Translations under genes and position numbers: made by a program
Assembly: GCA_006538405.1 (NCBI GenBank)
Contig: BJKQ01000013.1
Span: forward strand, 1,116,001 to 1,180,000
DNA: 64,000 bases
DNA from: Hansfordia pulvinata
Lineage: Eukaryota > Ascomycota > Sordariomycetes > Xylariales
Direction of reading: 5' to 3'
Notes under the pieces: generated by a model
What the model saw: only the letters and a program-made list of their open reading frames with translations
The model's database searches: none
Told to the model about the DNA's origin: nothing
In this document: positions 1 through 12,612 of the stretch, piece after piece
How positions within the stretch are numbered: position 1 is the stretch's first letter
Layout of the letters: the number at the start of each line of letters is the position of its first letter

Positions 1-1000
1 CCACTGTGCTGGATTCTCGGCACCCCATACACGTACTTGGCTAGCATGCGTTCGTCTTTCCCACCTTGAAAGCGGGCTATCGTGTGTCTCTGAGACTCTT
101 CCTTCTCTCTATGTCTTAACCCCCCTTCCTCCTTGCTCCTGCCGCTCATAAGGCTTACCAGACACGCGACGTTTCTGTTTCATGGCCGACATGACTGCGC
201 CCGGTACCGACTCGACAGCAGGCTACCGCAACAGCACACGCGCCTACGAGTACACGTACGGGGCCCAGCACCGAGTTTCCCGGCGCGGCTCGAGAGGGCA
301 ATGCCCCCGTGCCCCTTTGGAGGGATCACCCCTGTTCGGCCATGTGTTCATCCCACTCCGGAAGCCTCGCGCCAGTACTAATAAGCGCCCGTTACGACGG
401 GGGCGGTACGAGGTAGCCCAGCGGACAGGCGTGTCGAGTTGTTAGGTGAAAGTGTGAGGCAAAACTGCCCCCCATGGCGGCCGCTTCGGGCACCTCTGTC
501 ACGCCATTAGAATCCCTTTGTCCCCCTGCTCATTACTCACAGATGTGCTGTAGAAACACCAAGGCTCTGGAGGGACCGACTGCGCAACATGTACGAGTAT
601 TGCGCGAGTACTCTGCACAAAGCAGGCAGGTCGTCTATCTCACCTTTGAGAGCCCCCTACCCCCTACTCGCCAAGTACGGAGAACAAGCTCGGCTCAGAG
701 CCGGTGTCCTGTCATCTGGCCCCTGGAGGAGAGATTAGGTGCAAGGTGATTCGGAAGTCGATTGCGAGATGTGTCATATGTCAAGGGGCACAAGGTTGCA
801 TTGCTGGAATGCCTCTCAGCTTGAGTTGAGCGGTGTTACTCGTAGCCCCTACGATCGTCTGTCTGCGTGAGGGTCTTGAGCCGGTCACATCTTGATGTTA
901 TCTGCGGCGCCGGGGAAACCATCAGCTCCAGCAAGCCTTCCGACGGCCATCTGAGACTGCAGCCCTCGGCGCAGAGGGGCCCGGCCCGGCAAACCTCGAC

Positions 1001-1037
1001 TGCCTGCCTGCCTTCCTGCCTGCCTGCCTGCCTGCCT
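1001..1037. repeat. TGCC tetranucleotide microsatellite
   Basis: About nine TGCC units with one interruption (TTCC). Non-coding. Confidence 0.9.
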
Positions 1038-3202
1038 ACGGAGTACGCCGTCCTTGTTTGTACGAGTGACCGACCGCTCCGTGCACAAACAGCCAGCAAC
1101 CGACCCCTGCGGGTGAGCACTGGGGCGGCTGTCGATCTCTCCCGGCCCCCTGGTCGGGCAGGTCAGAATCCAATCCCCTCTCGGCCTCCGCATCGTACGA
1201 GTTGGCGGCTTCCAGTCGTGTGCGAAGTACTCGTAGGCCGGCGGCTGTTGCTAGATACAAAAAAGGCAGGGGCTTGAAGGATCGGTCAACAGGGCGCAGA
1301 TCTTGGGTCTTGGGTCTGCTCCTCTTAAGCTACCCCCTTGCCCTTGCCCCTGCCCTCTTTCCAGTCCACCAGAGGCCATAAAAGTAAGCGGTGGAGACGA
1401 GGTTTGGGTGCTGTGTCCCCGGGCCGCCGCCTCTTTCATGTGGCATGTATCCATATCTTGTGCGTGTGCACCAGTTGCGGACATGATATGAAAAGCCCAA
1501 GCCAAGAGAGCGAGTATTCCCCCCCCCCTCCGAGGGTACTCGTAAGAGGGTTATCACTAAGGCTTTCGTCAGGGCCATCATCTCACATCGGAGCTCTGCC
1601 GGCCCTCTCAGCCTCCTGTAGCCGAGGTGCGAGCTGCAGACCGGAATAGATGTGTCGCCCGCGGCCGAGGAAGAGAGGGCGGCACGGCCAGACCAGGCAT
1701 GTAGACATGCTGTAGACATGCTGGCCTCCCCTGTCATGTCCTGACCTCTCCTGGCCCGTCCTGGCCTCCGCACCCCGACTGCCACGACCTCCGGGACATC
1801 TACAGTCACTTTTCATGCTCTGTCGATCTCCTGATTCGGGAGAGAGGGGGGGTGACAGGGAAGGCGACCCTTCTCTCGTCCTCTCTGCCTCCGGTACTCG
1901 CACAAACGTTTTGGCTTTCATTTGACGTTCTCCTCCCCGACCCGCACCCTCGGGCGGGCTGCCGGGATGCGGCCAGACCCATGGCTCCGTACGAGTAGTC
2001 CGTAGTCCGTAGTCCGGAAGGGGGGGTGGGTGGGAAGGGGTACAGTGTGAAGAACAGCTCTGCGCATACGGACGAGCGTGTCAACCCCTTCTCCACGAGC
2101 TCTTGCCTCTCTCTCTCTCTCTTTCTCTCTACGAGTATCTCTGCCACTACTCTACTCGCACGGGTACCTCTCTCTCCAGCAAAGGTCATATTGCTTTTGC
2201 GGGCGTGACGAGAAACGTGACGACGGGTGCAAGCTTCCGACGCCCCGCGGGCGATCTGATTGCTCGACCGGTAGGGCTGTTCGCGCGCTCTCATCAGTCA
2301 GTCCCCTGAAAGCCTCCTTTTTACTTTTTTTTTTCTTTACCCCCCCTTCTCTTTCAGCCGGCTACTTGGGATTTACTTTTCTTCTGGCGGCGCCTGCCCG
2401 GCGGCCGGGTCCCGCGAGGGTGCGAGTACTCCTTGTGACATCGAGATAAGCGAGCACAACAGGGTCCCAATTAATATAAGCGGCCATAGATGCTTTTCGA
2501 GGAGGATCAAACCCCGATGCGTGACGGCGTCCTCGGCCCAGCCTCCCAACAGCCCTCGCGGGTCCAACGAGACTTTAGGGGGTTCCCAAAGTGCTGTGCG
2601 AAGATGTGACACGCCGCTCTGTCTGGTACGGGTAAAGCAACAACAGTCACAAGAAGCAAAACCCCCCTCAGAGTCCCAAGCGAGGCACTCAGCGAGACAC
2701 GCTAATAACTGCGTTCCTTCAGCCTTCTGGCCACGAGTACCGAGTAGTCGTAGTACGAGTAGACAGAGGGGCCAGGGAGTGACAGGGAGGAAGGGGGGGG
2801 GGAGAACAAGCCACGCGTTCCGGCTGGGCCGTGCTAAAGGGCCAACGTCTTTTCTCCTCCCCTCCCCTCCCCTCCCCTCTCCCTTCGCGCCCCCCGTTTT
2901 CTCAACGGTACGCTAACTGTTCCGCGGCCGCGGCATCCGCCGGGAGAGGGGGACATTCTGGCGTCGGCATGCGGACAACGCCCTGGACCCGTCTGGCCCG
3001 GCTTCCGGGTCACCCGCTGCCCTATCAGCGCTTTTCTGCGGCTGTGAAGGGAGGGGCGATCATTCTCTGCTTGCCGCTTGCCTACGTATCTACTTGCATT
3101 CCACCCCCTTGGTTCTCTCCTCCACCTCTTGACTTCCTTCTCTCTGTCTGTCTGCCCTTTTGCCCGCCGGTCCGTGTCTGCCTGTCTACTCGTATCTGAC
3201 CA

Positions 3203-3230
3203 ATGTATGTATGTATGTATGTATGTGTGT
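3203..3230. repeat. ATGT tetranucleotide microsatellite
   Basis: Perfect ATGT units followed by a short GT run, in non-coding DNA just after a TACTCGTA copy at 3187. Confidence 0.9.
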
Positions 3231-4917
3231 GGGGGCGTTTTCGTTCAGAAAATATCCGTAGGCGAGTAAGTACGCTGCACATGACTCCCCAGCACTGAGC
3301 AAGCCCCTGCCCCCCTCCTCGTGCGCAACTCGGGATCGCTGCCCAGGAAGGAGAGGCCATGGCTTCGCTCCGAAAGACGTGAGCAGCACAAGTGGCATCG
3401 GGGCTTGAGCGCCGGCATGCCAAGCTGTCTGTCAGACCCCTTTTCGATGCCACCCTGCCCAGATGAACAAGCCTGCAGCGTCGCTCCAGAGGACCTCTGC
3501 CGTCATCCCATACGTACTCTCGTACACCAAGTAAGTACGCCTTACTTATTACCACTCCGCAGTGGTCAAGCTGCGAGTATGGGAGAAGCCGAGGCTGCCA
3601 GCAGGCTCCAGATACGTAAGTAGGAGGTGTACCTGATGGCCCTGAAGGGGACATCCCGAGGGGGAGGAGACAAGCCCGCAGACGAAACAGCAGCAGCCAG
3701 CCCACCGGCTTGGCTTGGCCCGGAGGATCGTCCGGCCTCTGGCGCGTTGCGGCCTTTGCCCCCGGCACCGAAATCGTGTGGCCCACGGGGCAGGACACTC
3801 ATCATAGTGGAGGTTGCCGGACGCCGATATCATCAGAGTCCTTCCAGTGCCAGCCTCTCGGTGTCGACCACAACCCCCCATCCCCGAAGGATCTCACCGT
3901 CTTGTCGGACGACGGACCCACGGCCTTGCTTGTTCTCGCTCGCAGATCCCATCAGCATCGGGGTCGCTGCTCGTCAGGGGGAGCCTCTTGACGGCGGAAA
4001 CAAGCGTGAAACGGGGATCAACGAGGACGACTCGTCGACGGCGGCGGCGACGACGACGACGAGCACTCGAGTGCCAGTACGGGCAGCAGGATCGCACGCA
4101 CTCGCCCACCTCGAGCTTTTGACGAGCGCAAAGCGAGTACCAATACCTCTCACCAGACTTGCCAGGGCCCCGGCATCCATCCCAGCCCTCTCTCTGCCCC
4201 CCTTCTTACGGAGTATGAGTATGAGTACAAAAGTGACCCCTACCCTGGCCTTCTCAACACCCCTGAAAAGGCCCCCCCTCTCTCGACGAGTACTCGTACT
4301 CGGGCCCCAGCCAAGTCAATTCCTCCCCCTTGGGGCGATCTCCGAAAGCGTAACGAGCGCGGCCGGGCGCAGGCGACTCGTCAGACCGGACGCGGCAGCC
4401 AGCGTCGCATTGGATCTTGGTGATCATTCCCAGGGTTTGAGGGCATTTTCAATAGTGTGTGATGCCCTTGACCCCTCTTTCTCTATCACCCCTGTGCCCT
4501 GTTCCGTCGGCCCTGCTCTCTCTAATCACCACCAACTGGCGCAATTCTTTTTTTTTTTTTTTTCCGGGTTCTTCTTGGCCCTTTAACTATCCGTCGTCGT
4601 GTCAGAGTTGGAACATTACTTAACATAAAATTGCCTACGAATGCTACGTAGAGAATTCTTTTTTTTTTAAAAAAAAAAAACGAGAGAAAAGAAGAAAAAG
4701 TGAGCCCCATGCCGCTCATCTATGCGCCAGGGCGGCTGGGGAGGGCTCGGATCCCCGCGTCGTGAGGACGACAAAGCACCGCGCCTCTGTGTTTCCCACA
4801 CATCACAAACTCAGCCTGCTCTGCTCGAGAGAGCCCAAGCAGTGGCTTGCTTTCTGGCGGCGGTGAGATCACAGACGCCCACTCTGGGGACACGGGTCTG
4901 AGGTACCCGCTACAAAG

Positions 4918-4934
4918 CCCCCCCCCCCCCCCCC
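4918..4934. repeat. Poly-C tract, 17 nt
   Basis: Uninterrupted C homopolymer in intergenic sequence. Its length is a likely site of assembly error. Confidence 0.9.
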
Positions 4935-7299
4935 TCCCCCCGGCGGAATATCCGCCAAACGAAACTGGGGAGAGGCGACGCCGGGATGTGAGTGAGAGAG
5001 TGATGGCGGTCACGCACACGATGTATACGTGCGTCGGTGTGCTCCGTCGCCCACCTCCAACCCCCCCACGCGCCTCCACACCTTTCGAGGCAGAAGCAGT
5101 TAAGAGGATGGAAGAGTAAAAAAGTTCAGGCTCCATCGTAAAAGAGAGGGGGCGGCGAGGGTTGATGGAGTGGGAACGGAGAGCCGGGCCAAGCCCGGCC
5201 ACGCCGCGGAGAGCGTCCCCCAAGCACGCTGCGTGATCACCAAAAGCTGCCCAGGTATTTGGGGGGTGTGGGAGAGGAGGACCGGCAAGCTCCCCGTGCT
5301 TGTGCGCATTTGCGCCGTCGACCAGAATCGTCAAACGACATTGTACCTACATCTCTATGCAGAGACCCGGTCAATCGAGGGGGTCTGAAGGTCCCTTTTT
5401 TTTTTTAATTCCCTAATCTTTCTTCCTTCCCCTCCGTCTCTGGTCCCTTCTCTTCTCCCTTATATCTTTGTTTTCTTTCCCCTCCCTGACTTTTCCTTTT
5501 CCAAGTGGCGAATCCCCGGCGCCAGCGCGAGTGGGCGTGCGAGGAGCGCCATTCGTGGATAGGTATGCAGAGATCTCACTCCCTGCGTCACCCGCGGATA
5601 CGGCGCCGACCCCCGCCCCAGTGAAGAGGACTGGTGGTTGGCGGAGGCCAGGGGAGGAGGGGGGGGTGAGCTGGAGATCCCAGACAGTGACATGTTGCGC
5701 GGCAGCCTGACGAGCCCGCTGCCCCTTTCCTCCTCCCGGGCAGGAGGAGCCCGAGGAAGCAGAGTTTCCAGATGGCTGCTGTCCCAAGTGACATGGCATC
5801 AGACGTCCGAGAGGAAGAGGATGAATCGCACGCTCGCTCCAGCGCAAACAATGGCGACGTGCGCCCCTCCTTGTCCTCCGCCCCTTCTTATTCTTGAAAT
5901 CTGTCCATGCTTCATCTCGCGTCGCCACAACGCCGGCAAGTGAATCAGGCCCCAGGTGCGTCGGCTACAAGGGACGCAAGGCCCGCCTCGAGGGCGTTGA
6001 CGGAGACGACTGGCCTGGATGGAGCACGGTGCCCCCGGGGGTGGTCTTTGAGTAGGGTTGTATGAGTATCGTATTCCAGGGTACATATTTCACTCACAAG
6101 CTCGTATGCCCGTTGGCAGCGTCGATCCAGTGGCCCGGGCGGACAGGCGTTGGGAACGGCGTTGTGACGAGTCTTCTCTCGCAAAGGGGGCCGTGGCTGG
6201 GCGCCGACTCCCCATGCGGCTCTGCGGCTATTTGAGCTGACCGATCACCCTCCGCTGGTCGGCGATGATCGATGACACCCCCCATCCCCCCCCCCCCCCG
6301 CCCCGCAGTCCTCGGTGCATGTGATGCGCTCTTGTAAGCTAGATGCCCAACAAGCGACACCGGTCGGGCGTCACGGCGTGTCTCCGATTCAAACGATGCA
6401 GCGTGCCACACTGGAGACGTAGAGGGCAGGGCAGGGCAAGGCAACGATAGGGCGCGGCCGTTCTGATGCTTGCTTCTCCCTGCTCAGCAAACGACCACTT
6501 ACCGGGCCACGATCCGTGAGGCCTGGCGCTGGTACTCGTACACGCACGAAAGAAAGAAGAAATGGCCGGGGCCAACAGGGTTTGGGGGGGGGGGGGCGGG
6601 GGTCTCGATTCGGGCCCAAAAAGCAACAGCAAACATCTCGTAAGCGAGAGGGCGCTCCCGCCAACGTGCAGAACGAGAGGCCACGGAGCAAGCAGCAAGG
6701 GCCTTTTATCGACTGGAGGACCCCAGACCCTCTGCACTGCAGGCTGGTGACTGCAGTGTGATGCGCGCAGGCCCCGTCCAGGCTGATCCGCGACGAGGGC
6801 CTGGGTAGGGGGGGAAGGGAGGAGAAGGGAGAGGGGGGCCGAATCGGTCAACTCACAGACTGACACGAAGCTGCTTCACACCCATCAGCCAACTCCCCCC
6901 CTCCCCCTCCCCTGCCGGTGATCCGCCTGAAGTGACACACGGGAACTGCCGGAAATGTGCAATGTGAGATCGCAAATGGCATATGACAGCGGCCTCGCAG
7001 CGATGCTGCTGCACTCTTCGATGTAAAGGGGAGGGGGGGCGAGGGTGAGAGTCAAGTGGCTGGCTGGCTGTTTCGATGGCCCGCCGCCCCCGTTTACGAC
7101 ACTCTCTCTGGATGTAGCCCGTCTATTGTTCGTCCTGGGGCGTGGTCTCTGTTGCCAAACAGGAGTAAAGGATATGACGGCATATGCATGTGGGCAAGCC
7201 TTGTGGATTGGTCACAATGACAGACCGGCGTGGTCTCATTGCAGCGACAGCAAACGCTGCTGTGCCGTCCAGGCTCTGTGTGCCGATTCGTGGCCCGCG

Positions 7300-7316
7300 C
7301 CCCCCCCCCCCCCCCC
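7300..7316. repeat. Poly-C tract, 17 nt
   Basis: Uninterrupted C homopolymer in intergenic sequence. Confidence 0.9.
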
Positions 7317-7826
7317 ATGCAGCTCAGCTTGCTCGTCCGTCGGATGTTTCGCCAAAACTCGGTTCACTGTGACCATCGACGTCTTGAGTTCAGGGCGGTG
7401 TCAAACAGGACGACTTGTTGAGACTTCCAAGCCACTGCTTCAAGTAAATGCCACAAGGTCTATTTGGCTTCATGGCTTGTCGTTTAGCAGGGAGTGAACC
7501 AGGAGAGAACTCGTGCTGGCTCTACACGACACGACCTCTGTGGCGAGAATGCGTGTTGGCGATTGCCAAGTGTTGTTTCTATAAGAAAAATCTTCAATAG
7601 ATGCCCGATGAACACAGGCCATGGCAGAGAATGGTCTATGAAGGTATTTGCCGGACTGTGAAGAGAGCGTCAGACGACTGATACTCGTTATCGATACACA
7701 CGAGCCTCCAGAGGAAACTGTCGATGTTTTGGGACTCAGATAGATAGACTCATCTCGCGGCATCTCGCGGCTGTCGAATCTCGCGAAGCGGGCAGAAATG
7801 GAGACGCGACATGCTACCCGCTTAGC

Positions 7827-9204
7827 TCAATCCAATACTTGAACCCAATGGTCTTCCAGCTGTCTCCGCTCGTATCTGATTCCGGCCTCCTGTCTCATAA
7901 CGTCCTCGGCGTCAAGCTTGTCCGCCGCTGCCGTGGCTGTCTCTTTGACGAGAACGCGGACCGATCCGATCAGCTGCTTATACCAACCGTTGTGCGGCTT
8001 GCATCTCTTCTTCTCACATACGCCGCGAGAGGTTCCGTCCTCATCTCCGGAAGAGCCCAGAGGGTCGCCCAGCTTTCCGGCCTTGAACGTTGCCTGGCCC
8101 TCGGCTGTCTCGAGCCAGGCTGCGAACTGAGGGCGCACGGAAACTGTGTCGAGCCGCGAGTCATATCCGCAGGTGTCCTTGCTGAGCTCCCCAGCCTCGA
8201 TCAAGGCCTGGCGACGCTGGTTCGCCCATTCCGTGAGCTGCATCATTTTCTTGTACTGAACAATCTCGTTGCCAAGGGCCAAGCGCTCCGCGGCCGAGTT
8301 CTGCAGAAATGCCTGCTCTTCGTCGCTGAGCACACCCGGCTTGGTGGGTAGCCCGTTTGCCCAGAGATCCTTGGGCTTGCCTGAATCAGACCATGGGGTT
8401 AGTTTTTCGATAGTCGTGGTTTTAGAGCCGAAGGAGCTCGGGCAACCGCTCGGCGCCGGCGCAGCGGCACAGGAATAGGGGAGCGCGGCAACTCACCAAA
8501 TGGCTGGCTTCCCAGCGCCCAGCCTCTGCCGTCGTGGCGCCGGCGAGGATGCCCATCAAGTCTTCCTGGGTGAGGACTTCGATGGCCTTCCTAGTGGCAG
8601 CCTTGCTGGGAAGCGAGGCGATGGCGGACGCCCACCACGAGTCACAGTGCTCGTTGCTGCAGAAGACGCTCCGTTCGTCCTCGCTCTTGGTGTAGAGACG
8701 GGCCGGCTTCTTGCACCCGTCCATGGAGCAGGCTTTCTTGTATTTGGTGTAGTCCTTGCCGCTCGTGCAGTTGGGGCACACGAAGCGCTCAATGAGGTTC
8801 TCGCCAATATCCTCCTCGAGGTCAACGCACGAGCCGTGAAACCAGTCCTCGCATACGTCACACCCGATCATCCACCGATGGTCATCAGGCCCGCGACATA
8901 TGCAGTACGGCCCGTTGTCGCTCTCATCGTCCGAGCCGCGGCCGGCAGCCGGTGGCTTGGGGGCCGCCTTTTCCGTCTTTGACCTGGGAGCCTTGGCCTT
9001 CTTGGTGCCTCTTTTGGCGGCGGCGGCGGCGGCGGCGGTGCCCTTCTTCTTGGGCGGCATTTTGGATCTGCCTGGGTTTGCCGGGGGTGAAGATGAGCTC
9101 GAATTGTCCGACTCGTCCTGATGGGGGGAGGGGTGTGAGCGATGGCGCTGGATGCCGACAGGGCCATCGCCCATGTCAGTATCGGATGATGGGTCGCTGT
9201 CCAT
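7827..9204 (-). CDS. spp1: PHD-finger protein, Spp1-like COMPASS (Set1 complex) subunit
   Basis: Likely the histone-reading subunit of the nuclear Set1/COMPASS H3K4 methyltransferase. Exon 1 (9204-8497) encodes an acidic and basic low-complexity N-terminus, then a PHD finger starting CICRGPDDHRWMIGCD and ending CPNC, then a second Cys cluster (ACSMDGCKKPARL ... FCSNEHC) that is typical of Spp1/CFP1. Exon 2 carries a helical, charged C-terminus ending HWVQVLD. The intron has a clear GTGAGT donor (8496-8495) and a CTAAC branch. The frame is kept only if the acceptor is AAG at 8378-8376, five nt beyond a better-looking CAG. That gives about 418 residues. The start at 9204 opens the conserved acidic segment MDSDPSSDTD; no upstream in-frame ATG looks better. 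The family call rests on the two zinc modules and their spacing. Another PHD protein is less likely. Confidence 0.82.
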
Positions 9205-9996
9205 ATTGGCGAAACAACGCCGCGCGCCTGTATACGCCCGGGTCTGATTGAATGATGCCCAGCAGAGTCGGGTCGGAAGCCCTCCACATTGAATCACCGA
9301 GGCAGACGCCCGCGGCTGGCGGCGCAACGTGGGGGTGGCCTACGGAAGCGCCGACAGGATCGGTTCGATGTGAGCAAGGCCGATTGTGTTGACCTAACCA
9401 GAATCTTCAGAATATGACGCGGGAGATAGGTACCAATCAGTATCGCAGGATAATTCTGACGGATGGAAATAGAAACGGCATGATTCAGAGAAGCACGCGA
9501 CTCAGATGTCACCAGCCTCTCCTCGAGGATGGATATCCTGCGCCACGCACAGGCAACCTAAGGAGGTAGGTACCTGGGTATCTCAGGTACTTAGGTCAGG
9601 GGTAGGTTACTGCTACGCGTTCTTATCGATAAGACTTTCCCAATCGGGGCTCGAGAGGAATCACGACGAGGAGGCTCGCTGGGGAAGTCGCCTCCCAGCC
9701 GCCAGGCAATGCCGCAGAGGGCAGGCACGATCAGTAAGTTAGTACTCACGACATGCACTCGCTAAGTTACGTAGGTCCCGGGTGGCAGTCCTGTGACATG
9801 ACATGTATTGTACATACTCAGGGTGAAGTCCTGTGTTCTGCTTTTCAAAATTCAGTGCTCCTTCAACCAGCATCCACGCCTGACCATCATCAGCTTGACA
9901 ACAGACGGCATCGCCGACGTGAGATCCGCCTAGGTTCCGCGCACGAGTCCGAATCTCCCGATCGTCGAGGAGCCGGCCCCATCGACTCGGGTCCGC
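9205..9996. promoter_or_regulatory. Intergenic: spp1 upstream region and DUF202 3' flank
   Basis: No gene seen. It contains repeated GGTAC/GTACC and AGGTA words near 9560-9600. Such words are common between genes in Sordariomycetes, and I assign no function to them. Confidence 0.5.
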
Positions 9997-10458
9997 TCAC
10001 TGGTCCATCTCCAGCCTCTCGGTCCGCCTGCGCCGCAGCGCTGCGCCGTAGACGCCACCCGCAAGAGCCGCCACGGCTGCCGACAGCACCGCGGCACCGT
10101 GATACGCCGGCTTGAATTCGCCCCTCTCCAGGCACTTGAGGTTCGAAAAGTACCGCGCCGTGCCGTACAGGATGGACCCGGACCCCATACCCATCAGAGC
10201 GCCCACCAGTGTCTGCGAGTGCTCCTTGTCCTGTTCCTTTTCCAGCATGCTCTGGCGCGTCCGCGGCCGCCGGTGCTCCTCAGGCAGCACCTCGGCCAGG
10301 TCCAGCTGCGAGAAGCGCTCGATCGCGATGCCCAGCGCCACGAAGCCCAGGCCTGTCCGCATCCATGCCAGGAACGTCCGCTCCGACGCCAGATGGTCTC
10401 GCGCCACCGAGCCCGTGTTTTTGTACACGGGCGTCGCGAACCGAGACCACGGTCCCAT
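9997..10458 (-). CDS. DUF202-domain small membrane protein
   Basis: A 153-residue single-exon protein. The N-terminal block (RDHLASERTFLAWMRTGLGF, residues about 20-39) is the hallmark of the DUF202 family: a conserved RxxLAxERTxLAWxRT segment leading into the first membrane helix. A second hydrophobic segment lies around residues 88-103 and a third around 118-137. Between them is a charged loop (PEEHRRPRTRQSMLEKEQDK). The C-terminus is very basic (LRRRRTERLEMDQ). The start codon at 10458 gives MGPWSRFATPVYKN, the usual short N-terminal extension. The family is integral to membranes in fungi and bacteria, and its biochemical role is not established. It lies between spp1 and the abfB promoter with no obvious functional link. 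Confidence 0.85.
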   Translation of the reverse strand: MGPWSRFATPVYKNTGSVARDHLASERTFLAWMRTGLGFVALGIAIERFSQLDLAEVLPEEHRRPRTRQSMLEKEQDKEHSQTLVGALMGMGSGSILYGTARYFSNLKCLERGEFKPAYHGAAVLSAAVAALAGGVYGAALRRRRTERLEMDQ

Positions 10459-10523
10459 TGTTGACGGGGCGGCAAGGGCGAGAAGGTGGCGAGGAAGAGA
10501 AACACAGCTGCGGGCACGCCCCC

Positions 10524-10553
10524 GTGTCGTGTCGTGTCGTGTCGTGTCGTGTT
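10524..10553. repeat. GTGTC pentanucleotide microsatellite
   Basis: Five to six tandem GTGTC units, 66 nt upstream of the DUF202 gene start, so probably within its 5' leader or promoter. Confidence 0.85.
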
Positions 10554-11982
10554 GGAGCAGCGAGGTGCGAGATGCGATTTGACTGGATCAGCCCCTGAAC
10601 GACGGGGCTAGGTCCCTGGCGCTGATGGTTGTTTCGCCAACTAGCTACTCGCCCCTCGTCTCTCCCTTCTCTCCAGGGAAAGAAGAAGCCCGAGGGGCGC
10701 GCGCCCCGAGTTATCGATAAACATGGCGCGAGCCCGGTCCAGGCACCAAAGCCACCAAGCCGGCTAGTTTACACCCCAGATCCACCCCCAAGATCGCGAC
10801 CTAGCGGGGATAGGGCCAAAGATCGCACCCAGTAGGCCCCATTGCGGAGAACGACTGCCGGGAGGGGGCACGTGGACGCATCTACCCCGTACTGGAGAGT
10901 CAGTAATCAATCAGGAGACTCGTGACAAGAGTCGGCATAGTCTGACTGACAGCCGCGCCGGTAGGGCCGAGGGAGCTGTGCAGGAACACCAATGGCCAAT
11001 GGTCGTCGGTTCGCGACTCGACAAGAAGAAGAGACACCAGGGAGCTCCCGACACAGACCCTGCGAGATTGCTTTGAGACAGCTGGCTCGGGCTGTTTACA
11101 TCTTCATCTCTGTCGATCTGGGCCGCGACAGCCGCCGTTGGCCTGGGGTCAGTGGCCGAAAGTGGCCTGTTTCTTCCCCGCGCACGGCTTGAGTTGAGAT
11201 TGACTGTCTCTGATGTAAGACCGGCACAAGCAAAACCACTGACGAACGCCATGTTCGCAAGCGAGGTCCGGGGCCCTTCTTTCCCCCCCCCCCTTCAGGC
11301 TGCTTGTCACCTGGCCTGTTCACGTTCACAATACAACGGTTTCCTCCGACTGGAGCCGGGCTCTTTCGGGCTTAATCTCGTAAGCAGACGGTTCCTTTTC
11401 CCGCCCCAGACCACTGTCCAATCAGTCACTGCCCCTTTCTCCGGCTCAGGGGATCGTCAGTCCAGCCTGACTCGCCGCAGTAGCTGCCCGTGGCCCGAAC
11501 CACAAGAGAGGTAGAGCGAACATCACATGGCTTCGTGCAGGCGAGCTCTCACGGCTTTCTACGCCGCATCCGTACAGCTTGCCGGGGAAATCGCGATCGG
11601 CAAACCCGGGGAGGGTCACCGCCCTCCAGCTCGCAGCCAATAAGCAGCACGCGGGTGTGAACAGCTGTGGTGTCGGCCAGCCACGGACGTGCCAGCAGAC
11701 TCGCACACTCCGGCTGCCCTACACGCCACATATCATGCACAGGCCTTTGATTCCGAGATATCCCAGTCAACGCGCACATTCGCACATTGCTGCCGCCAAG
11801 CACCTCGACATGAAATTACCGTGTGGCGTCTGCCGCCCAAGCCTCTCGCGATCCAACTGCCGCTGTGTCATGGTCAGAAGGCCAAGCCCGACGACCCCTC
11901 TCCGACCACGCTGGGGCCTTGAATCCGGGGTAACAAGTCATGGGTCAGTTCAGCTTGGATCCGTGGCGCGGCCCCTTCGGTA

Positions 11983-11988
11983 TTAGCC
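11983..11988 (-). promoter_or_regulatory. Possible XlnR/Xyr1-type site (GGCTAA on the minus strand)
   Basis: TTAGCC on the plus strand reads GGCTAA on the minus strand, the core bound by the XlnR/Xyr1 activator of hemicellulase genes. It lies 625 nt upstream of abfB, a plausible target. A six-base word occurs often by chance, so this is weak. SYGGRG-like CreA words (CTGGGG near 11912, GCGGGG near 12042) lie nearby. Confidence 0.25.
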
Positions 11989-12413
11989 TGATGACGTGCC
12001 TGCGTGTCCGAGGTCCACGGGGTCCCGCCGGGGGACTCGGGCGGGGGTCAGTAAGTGACGAGTGTGACGGCTCGAGGCTATGGCGCTGCTTTTCATTCCA
12101 CTTGTCAGGCTCGCGAGGCTCCGCACCGACGATCTCAACTGCCCGGCGTATAGTTGCATTTTCGGCCTGTCCACCTCGCCTTGGAGTCAATAATATGCAC
12201 ACCCCGCATGACAATAAGACGCCGTGTTAATCAAAACGGACCCTTGGGCGGATGCTAGCCGGATGATCATTGGAGGGAAGCACGCAAGGCGTGACCAAGA
12301 CATCTTACCGCCTGGTTATGCACGCCTCCCCCCCTGTGTGTTCGGGTGCAGTGTTTTTCTCGTGAACCGGATTATAGCTGCCGGAATCCTAGAGAACCAA
12401 GATGACGGGCGAG

Positions 12414-12419
12414 TATAAA
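12414..12419 (+). promoter_or_regulatory. TATA box of abfB
   Basis: TATAAA in the context GAGTATAAAGGGGG, 194 nt upstream of the abfB start codon and followed by a pyrimidine-rich leader. Strong TATA boxes are typical of inducible secreted-enzyme genes in fungi. Confidence 0.6.
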
Positions 12420-12612
12420 GGGGGCGATCGACGCCGGGAAATTTGGAAATCCTGAGAGCTGCCATTGACCAGGTTCGCTTCATCACATCTTCCAGTGCCG
12501 ACTCCTCGGTAACCCTTGCCGACAACTTACCTAACACTTCTTTTACCCACTCTCAGCTTCAGCCTGGACACGAGAGAGAGACGCAGACTATATCGACAGA
12601 GCCCCAGTCATC

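Larger units (their letters stand above)
245..4298. repeat. Cluster of ten TACTCGTA/TACGAGTA 8-mers
   Basis: Exact copies start at 245, 592, 837, 1228, 1537, 1990, 2130, 2754, 3187 and 4291, in either orientation. One-mismatch forms such as GCGAGTAC lie between them. At 4287-4300 two opposite copies overlap. The motif is dispersed, not tandem, and its function is unknown to me. Confidence 0.8.
1..7826. other. Gene-empty, low-complexity region
   Basis: I see no supportable gene in these 7.8 kb. The open frames present lack recognisable domains and run through simple sequence. The stretch holds C and T homopolymers, CT-rich tracts, a TGCC tetranucleotide array near 1001, an ATGT array near 3203 and a dense cluster of the TACTCGTA 8-mer. 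Noncoding RNA or a fast-evolving short gene cannot be excluded. Confidence 0.6.
10459..12612. promoter_or_regulatory. Divergent intergenic region, DUF202 and abfB promoters
   Basis: No gene seen in 2.15 kb. It includes a GTGTC pentamer array next to the DUF202 start and, nearer abfB, GC-rich words compatible with fungal carbon-regulation sites. A good TATA box lies at 12414. Confidence 0.55.

Noticed and set aside
3627..4586. 319-codon plus-strand frame in the left gene-empty region
   Set aside because: Low-complexity, ends in a poly-Phe from a T run, no family resemblance and no matching splice structure.
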